From: a virus
Virus record (IMG/VR): IMGVR_UViG_3300025141_000592
Location: 1-27,464 of that record
Length of the DNA stretch: 27,464 nucleotides
Direction: 5' to 3' (one strand)
Numbering within the stretch: the stretch's first letter is position 1; each line of letters opens with the position of its first letter. Below are positions 16,262 through 22,186 of this stretch, in pieces. A program made the translations under genes and the position numbers. The notes beneath the pieces were generated by a model. It did not search any database and was not told the origin of the DNA. It was given only the letters and a program-made list of their open reading frames with translations.

Positions 16262-16314
16262 TACTGTCAATAATTAAAAGACAATAAAACAAAATTAATT
16301 AAAAAGAAAAAGAA

Positions 16315-16467
16315 ATGGCAAAAAAGAAAATCGTAAACAGAAACACAGGAGAACTAATATCAACAAATGAACTAATATCAACACTTGTTGAATTACAGAA
16401 TAAGTTAAAAGAACTAATTAACTATAAAGAAGCACTTGAAAAAGAACTAGAAGCTAGAAAAAAATAA
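16315..16467 (+). CDS. Small early protein (50 aa), N-terminus shared with the next gene
   Basis: ATG 16315, preceded by an A-rich leader, opens 50 codons: MAKKKIVNRNTGELISTNEL, then a short coiled coil (LVELQNKLKELINYKEALEK) and a basic end. It is the first gene after the host-type promoter. Its KIVNRNTG stretch recurs at the start of the next gene, and the DNA is 24/25 identical (16327-16351 against 16518-16542). A stable hairpin follows the stop. First-expressed small phage proteins are often host-takeover factors, but nothing here shows a function. Confidence 0.65.
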   Translation: MAKKKIVNRNTGELISTNELISTLVELQNKLKELINYKEALEKELEARKK

Positions 16468-16475
16468 ATTAATCA

Positions 16476-16493
16476 GGGGGTGTAAAAACCCCC
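16476..16493 (+). terminator. G5/C5 hairpin between the first two early genes
   Basis: GGGGGU (16476-16481) pairs with ACCCCC (16488-16493), closing the hexaloop GUAAAA. No U-run follows, so it is more likely an attenuator or 3' stabiliser that separates the first small gene from the rest. The same loop tops the hairpin after the capsid gene. Confidence 0.5.
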
Positions 16494-16508
16494 ACAAACA
16501 ATCAAGAA

Positions 16509-16748
16509 ATGAAATACAAAATCGTAAACAGGAACACAGGAGCAACTTACTTCTTAAACTCACAAGAATATGCAACATTTGTGCAAAGAAACAGCTTTTT
16601 CAAAGATGGTGTTTGTCAATATGACGAATACAATTTAACTAAAGAGAAAGCTAGAAGAAGAAATAAGATGTTAGACCTAGTTGCTCACTTGTGTATAATA
16701 GGAGCTTCAATCTTAGGTACTTTACTTTACATTCAAAACTACTGCTAA
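16509..16748 (+). CDS. Small early protein with C-terminal membrane segment
   Basis: A 79-residue protein starting MKYKIVNRNTGATYFLNSQE, followed by a basic stretch (KEKARRRNKMLD) and a hydrophobic C-terminal helix (LVAHLCIIGASILGTLLYI). It would be anchored in the inner membrane with its N-terminus in the cytoplasm by the positive-inside rule. It shares KIVNRNTG with the preceding 50-residue protein. Function is unknown. An early inner-membrane protein could act in superinfection exclusion, but that is only a suggestion. Confidence 0.6.
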   Translation: MKYKIVNRNTGATYFLNSQEYATFVQRNSFFKDGVCQYDEYNLTKEKARRRNKMLDLVAHLCIIGASILGTLLYIQNYC

Positions 16749-16749
16749 G

Positions 16750-17127
16750 ATGACAATACAAGACGCAAACTACTTAGAATTTTCTACTTATGTAGATTAC
16801 AACAAGCCGTTCTATTCAAATCTTTTTGGAAGAGATTTAGACAATACTAAAGTAAGAGCTGATGAATGGTATTTAAAGCCTATGTACGAGCAGTTAAGCT
16901 TTACTTCATACGACAAGGCTTCAGGTCATTTTAATAACGATATAAGCTATAACAGCAGATCAGTAATAGTTGTAGGAACTGAATTACAAATCTATAACAA
17001 GTTTTGTGAGATGATTGAGAAACACGGGTGGCAACTTCAGGATAGTTGGGATAGAGAATTAAAGCCTGAATATTTAAAACACTATAAATCAAATAATAAT
17101 TCACCAATAATAATTAATTTAATATGA
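16750..17127 (+). CDS. Hypothetical early protein (125 aa)
   Basis: A 125-residue protein rich in Tyr, Asn and Asp (YLEFSTYVDYNKPFYSNLFG, DEWYLKPMYEQLSF, WQLQDSWDRELKPEYLKHY). It appears soluble and mixed alpha/beta. No motif or family is recognised. It starts one base after the previous stop and overlaps the next gene by 4 nt, so it belongs to the early operon. Confidence 0.55.
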   Translation: MTIQDANYLEFSTYVDYNKPFYSNLFGRDLDNTKVRADEWYLKPMYEQLSFTSYDKASGHFNNDISYNSRSVIVVGTELQIYNKFCEMIEKHGWQLQDSWDRELKPEYLKHYKSNNNSPIIINLI

Positions 17128-17345
17128 CACCAATTGAACTACAAGAAGCCAAAGAGCTTCACAAAAGACTGCACGAAATAAATACTTTTCAATGTGTAGA
17201 TAACGAACTATACCTAAGAGGTAAAGATGAAATGGGAGAGGATTTTACAATATGTTTTGACGCTTTTAACTTCTTAGAATGGATAAACAAAGATCAGATA
17301 GAATATATAAAACAAAAAGTAATTGAGTATGTTGAAGAAAAATAA
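17124..17345 (+). CDS. Hypothetical small acidic early protein (73 aa)
   Basis: A 73-residue acidic protein, helical at both ends (IELQEAKELHKRLHEIN and NKDQIEYIKQKVIEYVEEK) with a short beta hairpin between (NELYLRGKDEMGEDFTICF). Its start overlaps the upstream stop by 4 nt (ATGA). Function is unknown. A 68-nt gap follows with a TACTTTTA string but no convincing -33 box. Confidence 0.55.
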   Translation: MTPIELQEAKELHKRLHEINTFQCVDNELYLRGKDEMGEDFTICFDAFNFLEWINKDQIEYIKQKVIEYVEEK

Positions 17346-17413
17346 TTTATTACTTTTACACCAAATTATTAACAGGCAAAAATATTCCTAGCCAATTAAC
17401 ATAGGTAGAAAAT

Positions 17414-17806
17414 ATGAAAACAGAAGCACTAAAAGAAAAGTACATTAAGTACAATCTAACAAAAGATGATGTCTTTAAACATCAGCACTACATTATCTTG
17501 ACAAGAAGCGGTATTGATAAGATACAGGCTTTGGAAAACATTCACATAGATTATGATGTTATTAAATGTGAAAAAGATTTTTGTGTAGTAAAAGCCAATG
17601 CAAGAAAAGAAGGAAAGGCAATTCAAACATTTGGATCAGCTTTAAAAGGAGCAGGTTTTAAGGACGGAAACACTAACTCGTGGTACACTATGGAAATGGC
17701 AGAGAAACGAGCAATGTCAAGAGCTGTACTGAAACTAACAGGTTTCTATGAGCTAGGAGTATTCGGTGAAGATGAAGCAGAAGATTTTAAAAAGAGTAAT
17801 AACTAA
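17414..17806 (+). CDS. Conserved replication-module protein, possibly ssDNA-annealing related
   Basis: A 130-residue protein with an alpha/beta N-terminal half (HYIILTRSGIDKIQALENI, FCVVKANARKEGKAIQTFGS) and the segment SWYTMEMAEKRAMSRAVLKL, then GFYELGVFGEDEAEDFK. The AEKRAxSRAVLxLxG segment resembles helices found in phage single-strand annealing and related proteins, and the gene sits directly before an SSB-like gene. The size is much smaller than Erf or RecT, so I call it only a conserved protein with a likely DNA-recombination or replication link. That link is inference. Confidence 0.5.
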   Translation: MKTEALKEKYIKYNLTKDDVFKHQHYIILTRSGIDKIQALENIHIDYDVIKCEKDFCVVKANARKEGKAIQTFGSALKGAGFKDGNTNSWYTMEMAEKRAMSRAVLKLTGFYELGVFGEDEAEDFKKSNN

Positions 17807-17820
17807 ATAAATAAATAAAA

Positions 17821-18141
17821 ATGGAAGTAACAGGAACAGTATTAAGAAAACTTGAATTAGAAACAGGAGTATCTAAAGCAGGTAAAGAATGGAAGAAGCA
17901 ATCAATAGTAATTGATACAGGTAACGACTTTAATAATGAAATATGTGTTAGTGCCTTTGGTGATAAATTAGAGCAAATGAACAAGCTAGAAGTAGGTATG
18001 GATGTATCAGTTCTTTGTAATGTTTATTCAAGAGAATACAATGGTAGATATTTTCATAATATAGATGGCTACTTTTTTACTAATCAGAGTAATAAATCTT
18101 CAGACAAAATACAGAATGGAGAAGAAGATATGCCTTTTTAA
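17821..18141 (+). CDS. SSB-like OB-fold protein (DUF3127 type)
   Basis: A 106-residue protein matching the DUF3127 pattern: MEVTGTVLRKLELETGVSKA, GKEWKKQSIVIDTG, then EICVSAFGDKLEQ and SREYNGRYFHNIDGYFF. It has a flexible linker and the C-terminal tip EEDMPF. OB folds bind single-stranded DNA, and an acidic tip ending in PF is the partner-binding tail of bacterial SSB. It would coat ssDNA at the fork and recruit replication proteins. Neighbouring DnaA-like, initiator and nuclease genes fit. Confidence 0.75.
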   Translation: MEVTGTVLRKLELETGVSKAGKEWKKQSIVIDTGNDFNNEICVSAFGDKLEQMNKLEVGMDVSVLCNVYSREYNGRYFHNIDGYFFTNQSNKSSDKIQNGEEDMPF

Positions 18142-18142
18142 G

Positions 18143-18652
18143 ATGAATACAGAAGATAACTTTAAAAACCTTTGCGACCTTACTACAAATTTAGTAGGGT
18201 TGCCTAAAGGCTCTCTAGCTTTAAAAACTAGAAAGACAGAATACCAAGTACCTAGAATGGTAGCAGCTATGATTTCAAGACTTGAAGATAAAACTCATAG
18301 GGATATAATTGCTAAAGTATTGGATAGAGATAGAACAAGCGTGAACCATTACGAAAGGTGTCACTCATCTAACTACTCATCATTCCCTTTGTATCGTGAT
18401 ACATTCAACAAAGTATTTAACGCTTATACGGAACTCAAAGACGCTAAATTAACTTTTATTGACTTGTTTAATTTACAGGAACATCTAAGAAAAAACGGCA
18501 TACACGATAGCTCAAAACATCAGACTACTATCCGTATTAGTACAGGTAAATTTAAGATAGCTGTAAATGTTTCTTACAAAGACTTCTATAATCAATTAGA
18601 ATTATGTAAGTTAGCCCTTCAAAATTATCAACACGAAATAGAAGTAATATGA
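18143..18652 (+). CDS. DnaA domain IV-like DNA-binding protein
   Basis: The start chosen is ATG 18143, just after the SSB-like stop; an earlier in-frame ATG (18065) lies inside that gene. The 169-residue protein carries residues about 10-75 resembling the DnaA C-terminal domain: TRKTEYQVPRMVAAMISRLE, HRDIIAKVLDRDRTSVNHYE. The RDRTSVNH segment corresponds to the RDHSTV-type recognition helix that reads DnaA boxes. The AAA+ domain is absent; the C-terminal half is mixed alpha/beta and unrecognised. It may bind origin sites or compete with host DnaA. It overlaps the initiator gene by 4 nt. Confidence 0.6.
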   Translation: MNTEDNFKNLCDLTTNLVGLPKGSLALKTRKTEYQVPRMVAAMISRLEDKTHRDIIAKVLDRDRTSVNHYERCHSSNYSSFPLYRDTFNKVFNAYTELKDAKLTFIDLFNLQEHLRKNGIHDSSKHQTTIRISTGKFKIAVNVSYKDFYNQLELCKLALQNYQHEIEVI

Positions 18653-19293
18653 AAGAAAAGCCAAGTTACTATGCCATTATCCCTGCTCAGGTGAGATATG
18701 CAAAAGAATTAACTCCTAACGCTAAATTACTTTATGCAGAGATAACGGCTTTGGCTCAAAAAGATGGTTCTTGTTGGGCTAGTAATAAATACTTTTCAGA
18801 GCTTTATAATGTATCAACAGTAACAATAAGCAGATGGATAAGCAGCTTAGTTGATAACTCCTTTATTATTAGGAAGATAGTTTATAAAAAAGGTACTAAA
18901 GAAATTGATAAGAGGTATTTACAATTAAGTCAAGAGGGTATTAACAATAATGATAATACCCCTATTAACAAAATTGTTAAAGATAACAATACAAGTATTA
19001 ATAATACAAGTATTAATAATATATCTATAAGGGAATTAAAATTTATTAATGATGTTTCTTTATTTGATTATGATAAAAATATTTTAGATAGTTTTACAGA
19101 TTATTGGACTGAGCCTAATAAATCTAAAACAAAAATGAAATTTGAACTTTGCCAAACTTGGGAAACAAAACGCAGACTAAAGACTTGGGCTAATAATCAA
19201 AAGAAATGGGATAAACCTAAGTCTAATAAAAAAACAATGAGTAAGTTAGACGCACAAATTAATGAATGGCAAAAAGCAAAAGAATTATTATGA
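18649..19293 (+). CDS. Winged-helix replication initiator-like protein
   Basis: A 214-residue protein. Residues about 1-85 form a helix-turn-helix/winged-helix domain (YYAIIPAQVRYAKELTPNAK, LLYAEITALAQKDGSCWASN, YFSELYNVSTVTISRWISSL) of the type in phage replisome organisers and plasmid initiators. A low-complexity Asn/Ser/Ile linker at about 96-125 is encoded by DNA packed with palindromes and direct repeats, a probable origin. The C-terminal part (SFTDYWTEPNKSKTKMKFEL, TWETKRRLKTWANN) is a pattern I associate with phage replication proteins such as those of DnaD type. It would bind the origin and recruit the host helicase. The ATG overlaps the upstream stop (ATGA). Confidence 0.7.
   Translation: MKEKPSYYAIIPAQVRYAKELTPNAKLLYAEITALAQKDGSCWASNKYFSELYNVSTVTISRWISSLVDNSFIIRKIVYKKGTKEIDKRYLQLSQEGINNNDNTPINKIVKDNNTSINNTSINNISIRELKFINDVSLFDYDKNILDSFTDYWTEPNKSKTKMKFELCQTWETKRRLKTWANNQKKWDKPKSNKKTMSKLDAQINEWQKAKELL
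18936..19022 (+). other. Putative replication origin inside the initiator gene
   Basis: Within 87 nt there are GGGTATTA / TAATACCC (18936-18943 and 18954-18961), TTAACAA-AA-TTGTTAA (18965-18980) and two 15-nt direct repeats, 18985-18999 and 19000-19014, each containing the palindrome AATAC-AA-GTATT. Very AT-rich DNA follows. Iterons plus an AT-rich segment in the linker-coding part of an initiator gene is the arrangement of lambda O. Origin function is inferred. Confidence 0.5.
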
Positions 19294-19469
19294 CAGAAAA
19301 AGAATTTTATAATTTATTGTTAGATGAATTAAATGAAATGCAGGATTATATATTATGTCCTATGGATATATTAGATACTGTTGAGGATTATATAGAACAT
19401 CATATAGATAAAGAAGTTAATAAAAGATTAGATGAAATGGACGATACAATAAAAAAAATTGAATTATGA
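19290..19469 (+). CDS. Small acidic helical protein (59 aa)
   Basis: The start is ATG 19290, overlapping the initiator stop (ATGA), rather than the ATG at 19266 inside that gene. The 59-residue product is acidic and helical (FYNLLLDELNEMQDYI, VEDYIEHHIDKEVNKRLDEM). No family is recognised. Tight coupling to the initiator suggests a replication accessory, perhaps a loader or inhibitor, but nothing in the sequence proves this. Confidence 0.5.
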   Translation: MTEKEFYNLLLDELNEMQDYILCPMDILDTVEDYIEHHIDKEVNKRLDEMDDTIKKIEL

Positions 19470-19834
19470 AACCATTAAAACAAGAAAACCTAAAAGATCT
19501 GACTGAAAAAGTCCTAGACTTAGTTGCTAAGACTTCAGTTGAAATAGGACACAGATCAGACGCACAGACTTTAGCTTCACTATCTAAAATATTTGCTGAG
19601 GACTTAATACAAGAAAAGCGTTTCGGTAATATGACTTTCAACCAAGTTCAGGACGCATTTAGACAGGGCGTAAGATTTGGAAAAGACGAACCCTTTTTAA
19701 ATATCAGAACCTTTTACAAGTGGGTGTATGCTCAGAAGAAGTTAGTAGACAATGCCTACTATGAAGTTCACACTTTAGGAAAGCCAAAGGATAAGACCTT
19801 ATGGTATCAAGAACCTGTAAAGCTATTAAGATGA
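19466..19834 (+). CDS. Conserved replication-region protein (122 aa)
   Basis: A 122-residue, mostly helical protein (NLKDLTEKVLDLVAKTSVEI, LASLSKIFAEDLIQEKRFGN, VQDAFRQGVRFGKDEPFLNI, RTFYKWVYAQKKLVDNAY). I recall similar proteins next to initiators in Bacteroidota phages and prophages, where they may act with the helicase, but no family name is certain. The start overlaps the preceding stop, and the stop overlaps a 19-residue membrane ORF (ATGA). Confidence 0.55.
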   Translation: MKPLKQENLKDLTEKVLDLVAKTSVEIGHRSDAQTLASLSKIFAEDLIQEKRFGNMTFNQVQDAFRQGVRFGKDEPFLNIRTFYKWVYAQKKLVDNAYYEVHTLGKPKDKTLWYQEPVKLLR

Positions 19835-19890
19835 TAGGTTGGGTAATAATAACAGCCATTGTAATGTGGTTAATAAGAAAATTGAAATGA
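19831..19890 (+). CDS. Tiny membrane peptide (19 aa)
   Basis: ATG 19831 overlaps the preceding stop (ATGA) and opens MIGWVIITAIVMWLIRKLK, a single hydrophobic helix with a basic end. Its TGA is overlapped by the start of the next tiny ORF. The same coupling on both sides and the lack of any other content in this 131-nt gap support coding. Function is unknown. Confidence 0.4.
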   Translation: MIGWVIITAIVMWLIRKLK

Positions 19891-19976
19891 AGATATTAAC
19901 AATCGTATGGGGAATAATAATTATACTTTGTCTTTTAGAAGCATATTTTTGTTCTAAGTTTGAAGATGAAATTTGA
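19887..19976 (+). CDS. Tiny membrane peptide (29 aa)
   Basis: ATG 19887 overlaps the previous TGA (ATGA). The 29-residue product has a hydrophobic helix (ILTIVWGIIIILCLLEAYF) and an acidic tail (KFEDEI). It overlaps the nuclease gene start by 11 nt. With its 19-residue neighbour it forms a coupled pair of membrane peptides. Function is unknown. Confidence 0.45.
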   Translation: MKILTIVWGIIIILCLLEAYFCSKFEDEI

Positions 19977-20391
19977 AAGAAAAGCACATAGAGAAAGACA
20001 GAACAAAGCTTTAACTCAGTTTTGCAATCACTTTGGTTTAACTTATGGTTCACATCAGGAATATGCTCACATAGACGCAGTTCTTTATAACAAAGGAAAG
20101 ATTACAGGTTTTGCTGAAGTAAAAGGAGTTCATAAGAATATAGAGGACAAACAAGATGTTATTGTAGCAATGAGAAAGTTGGTAAGAGCTCAACAGCTTC
20201 AAGTCAGTAGCGGGAAACCTGTAGCAATTATATGGGCTTTTAATAATGCAATAGTATATGAAAGAATAAATAACTTGAAAGGAATCTTTTATTATGGTGG
20301 CAGGAAAATTAGGGAAGGAAGTACCTTTGACCAAGAAATGCTCATTAAAGTATTAATTAAAAACCTAATAAGAATTGAAAAAGACAGTTAG
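19966..20391 (+). CDS. PD-(D/E)XK-type nuclease
   Basis: The first ATG in frame is 19966 (MKFERKAHRERQNKALTQFC); a TTG six bases upstream is less likely. In this 141-residue protein the core reads YAHIDAVLYNKGKITGFAEV then KG, giving the Asp...Glu-x-Lys signature of PD-(D/E)XK nucleases with a preceding helix. Strands and helices after it (PVAIIWAFNNAIVYERI) fit the fold. Likely roles are Holliday-junction resolution or processing of DNA ends in recombination. NinG, another junction-type nuclease, follows directly. The specific substrate is inferred. Confidence 0.65.
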   Translation: MKFERKAHRERQNKALTQFCNHFGLTYGSHQEYAHIDAVLYNKGKITGFAEVKGVHKNIEDKQDVIVAMRKLVRAQQLQVSSGKPVAIIWAFNNAIVYERINNLKGIFYYGGRKIREGSTFDQEMLIKVLIKNLIRIEKDS

Positions 20392-20785
20392 TAAATTAAA
20401 AAAGGAACTTGACAAGTGGTTTAGTCTTTACATTAGACTTAGGGAAGCAAACGAATATGGAATGGTACAATGCTTCACTTGTGGAGTAGTCAGGCACTAC
20501 AAAGATGGTATGCAGAACGGACACTTCCAAAGTAGGAAACATCTATCAACTCGTTTTGATGAGGAAAATTGTCAAAATCAGTGCGTGAAATGCAATGTCT
20601 ATTCTTGGGGGGAACAGTATAAATTCAGTCTAGCATTAGATGCAAAGTATGGGGAAGGTAAAGCTCAGGAATTACAATACTTAGCTAGAACAACTTTGAA
20701 GATAAGTCGTGTTGAATATGAGGAAAAGATAAGTTATTACAAATCACTTGTTGAAAAGTTAAAAAAAGAAAAAGGAATTGAGTAA
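20375..20785 (+). CDS. ninG: NinG-like recombination nuclease
   Basis: A 136-residue NinG/Rap family protein. It has a helical start (SKLKKELDKWFSLYIRLREA), zinc ligands Cys33-x2-Cys36 and Cys70-x2-Cys73, the NGHFQSRKH motif with His50, and RFDEENCQNQC. NinG proteins act on recombination intermediates with phage recombinases. The frame has a stop at 20369-20371 and no ATG before residue 30, so the start must be TTG 20375, overlapping the nuclease gene by 17 nt. An ATG start at residue 30 would remove conserved sequence. A second gene, TerL, shows the same situation. Confidence 0.8.
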   Translation: MKKTVSKLKKELDKWFSLYIRLREANEYGMVQCFTCGVVRHYKDGMQNGHFQSRKHLSTRFDEENCQNQCVKCNVYSWGEQYKFSLALDAKYGEGKAQELQYLARTTLKISRVEYEEKISYYKSLVEKLKKEKGIE

Positions 20786-20807
20786 ACTTTTTTATTAAGT
20801 TTGGCGT

Positions 20808-21164
20808 ATGATAGAACCAATTTATGCAAGTACCGAACATAAGTTTATAATCCAAAGCTATATCAATATGACACTAGAGTTCGTAAAAGATATTGCAACA
20901 CCAACCAAGTACAATAACTATTTAGAAGTATTTGAAATAATAATTGAATATCACAACGGATATGGTAAAGGCGTAAGAGAAAATAACTTTTACGATTGGA
21001 TTATGATAATCCCTATAAACTTATCAGTTATGACTAATGGGTTCTTTGCAGGAATTGAAACAAAGAGAAACGCAACAATAATAAGGTCGTATAAAACAAT
21101 ACTAAACGAGATACTTCAGGAAACAGTAGATAAGATAGAAACTTTAGAAATGACAAATGAATGA
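20808..21164 (+). CDS. Hypothetical protein (118 aa)
   Basis: A 118-residue, mostly helical protein (FIIQSYINMTLEFVKDIATP, YLEVFEIIIEYHNGYGKGV, YKTILNEILQETVDKIETLE) without recognised motifs. A TAAGTTTG string at 20796-20803 just before the ATG resembles a host -7 box, but the spacing to the nearest TTG is too short for confidence. It overlaps the sigma-like gene by 8 nt and may be coregulated with it. Confidence 0.5.
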   Translation: MIEPIYASTEHKFIIQSYINMTLEFVKDIATPTKYNNYLEVFEIIIEYHNGYGKGVRENNFYDWIMIIPINLSVMTNGFFAGIETKRNATIIRSYKTILNEILQETVDKIETLEMTNE

Positions 21165-21711
21165 AATATATAAAGTAATTGCTGACTGTAGGAGTGAGTT
21201 TGAAAAGATGTGTTATGGTTTAACTACTGACAAAAACACAGTAGATGATGCAGTACAGGAACTTATGATTTATATGCTTCAAATGAATCCTGAAGTTTTA
21301 TCTAAAATATATACAAAAGATGGTAAAGAAGGTTTAATAAAGTATGGAGCAGTTGCATTAAGAAGAAGTCTAACAAGTGTAAGAAGTGCTTACTATTATA
21401 AATACGACAAATACTATACACATATTGACGAACTAACAAGCACTTTAACTTACGAATACAAAAATACATCTGCTAAAGACCTTTACAACCTGCCTAATGA
21501 AGTTTTAGATGTTTGTAAGTATGAGCAACTAGAAAGTATAGATAACACCTTAGACGGCTTGTATTGGTACGACAGAGCTATATTCAAGTTATATTACTAT
21601 AAGGGAAAGACTTTATCAGGACTTGCTGAAGAAACAGGAATAAGTAGAAACAGTCTTTTCACTACAATAGATAAAGTAAGGGAAATACTTAAAAAGGAAT
21701 TGAATGAATAA
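21157..21711 (+). CDS. Sigma-70-family-like (ECF-type) transcription factor
   Basis: A 184-residue protein with the plan of a small sigma factor. The N-terminal part contains DAVQELMIYMLQMNP, like the region 2 helix DxxQExFxxl, plus LIKYGAVALRRSLTSVRSAY. After a variable middle, the C-terminus WYDRAIFKLYYYKGKTLSGL, AEETGISRNSLFTTIDKVRE looks like region 4, with a helix-turn-helix for promoter recognition. It would direct host RNA polymerase to phage promoters; the repeated CTATTATATANTA element is the obvious candidate target. A small HTH DNA-binding protein without sigma activity is the alternative. It is packed between overlapping genes on both sides. Confidence 0.6.
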   Translation: MNEIYKVIADCRSEFEKMCYGLTTDKNTVDDAVQELMIYMLQMNPEVLSKIYTKDGKEGLIKYGAVALRRSLTSVRSAYYYKYDKYYTHIDELTSTLTYEYKNTSAKDLYNLPNEVLDVCKYEQLESIDNTLDGLYWYDRAIFKLYYYKGKTLSGLAEETGISRNSLFTTIDKVREILKKELNE

Positions 21712-22108
21712 GTTTTTTGTACCTAATGAAATATATGAAGATAGAATAGCTATCTGTAAGAGTTGTGTTTATTATTTTAAACCTACAGGAACTTGTAAAG
21801 ACTGTGGCTGTTTTATGAAGATAAAGGCAAGACTTGCAACAATGGGTTGTAGTCAGAAGAAATGGGCAAAAACAACTGAAGTAGAAACTCCTGAAAGTTT
21901 ACCACAGGAAATAGTAGATGAGATATTAGATATGTGGAAAGATTTAAAAACAGGGAAAGCAAAAAACAAAGCAGCTAAAAAGAGAATGATTGAAACTTAT
22001 AACACCATTTTTAATACCAACTACAATGTAGGTACTAACTGTGGCTCTTGTATTTCAACTTGCTTTAAAGGAATAAAAAAACTATATGAAGAATATGCTA
22101 AGGGATAA
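21704..22108 (+). CDS. Cysteine-rich zinc-binding protein
   Basis: A 134-residue protein with two Cys groups. The N-terminal one, RIAICKSCVYY...GTCKDCGCFMKIKARL...MGCSQKKW, is a zinc-ribbon-like pattern known in small phage and T4-type proteins. The C-terminal one is CGSCISTCFKGIKK. The protein probably binds zinc and may contact nucleic acid or RNA polymerase. Its start overlaps the sigma-like gene (8 nt), so the pair may work together in transcription control; this is inferred from adjacency only. Confidence 0.6.
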   Translation: MNKFFVPNEIYEDRIAICKSCVYYFKPTGTCKDCGCFMKIKARLATMGCSQKKWAKTTEVETPESLPQEIVDEILDMWKDLKTGKAKNKAAKKRMIETYNTIFNTNYNVGTNCGSCISTCFKGIKKLYEEYAKG

Positions 22109-22186
22109 ACTTAACTTAAATAACAATGCGGTTATTTTCTTATTTTTTACTGAACCCTTAGCGTATTTAAAACTAAAACAATAGAT

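Noticed and set aside
17332-17358. Host-type promoter (TTG / TACTTTTA) before the 17414 gene
   Set aside because: The -7 box lacks the final G and the spacing is 16 nt.
20778-20803. Host-type promoter (TTG / TAAGTTTG) before the 20808 gene
   Set aside because: The spacing between TTG and TA is 15 nt instead of about 19, and the start would fall in the first codon. The match may be chance in AT-rich DNA.
22095-22184. Possible 29-aa ORF after the zinc-ribbon gene
   Set aside because: Composition is unremarkable and there is no ATGA coupling or clear leader; it is probably spurious.
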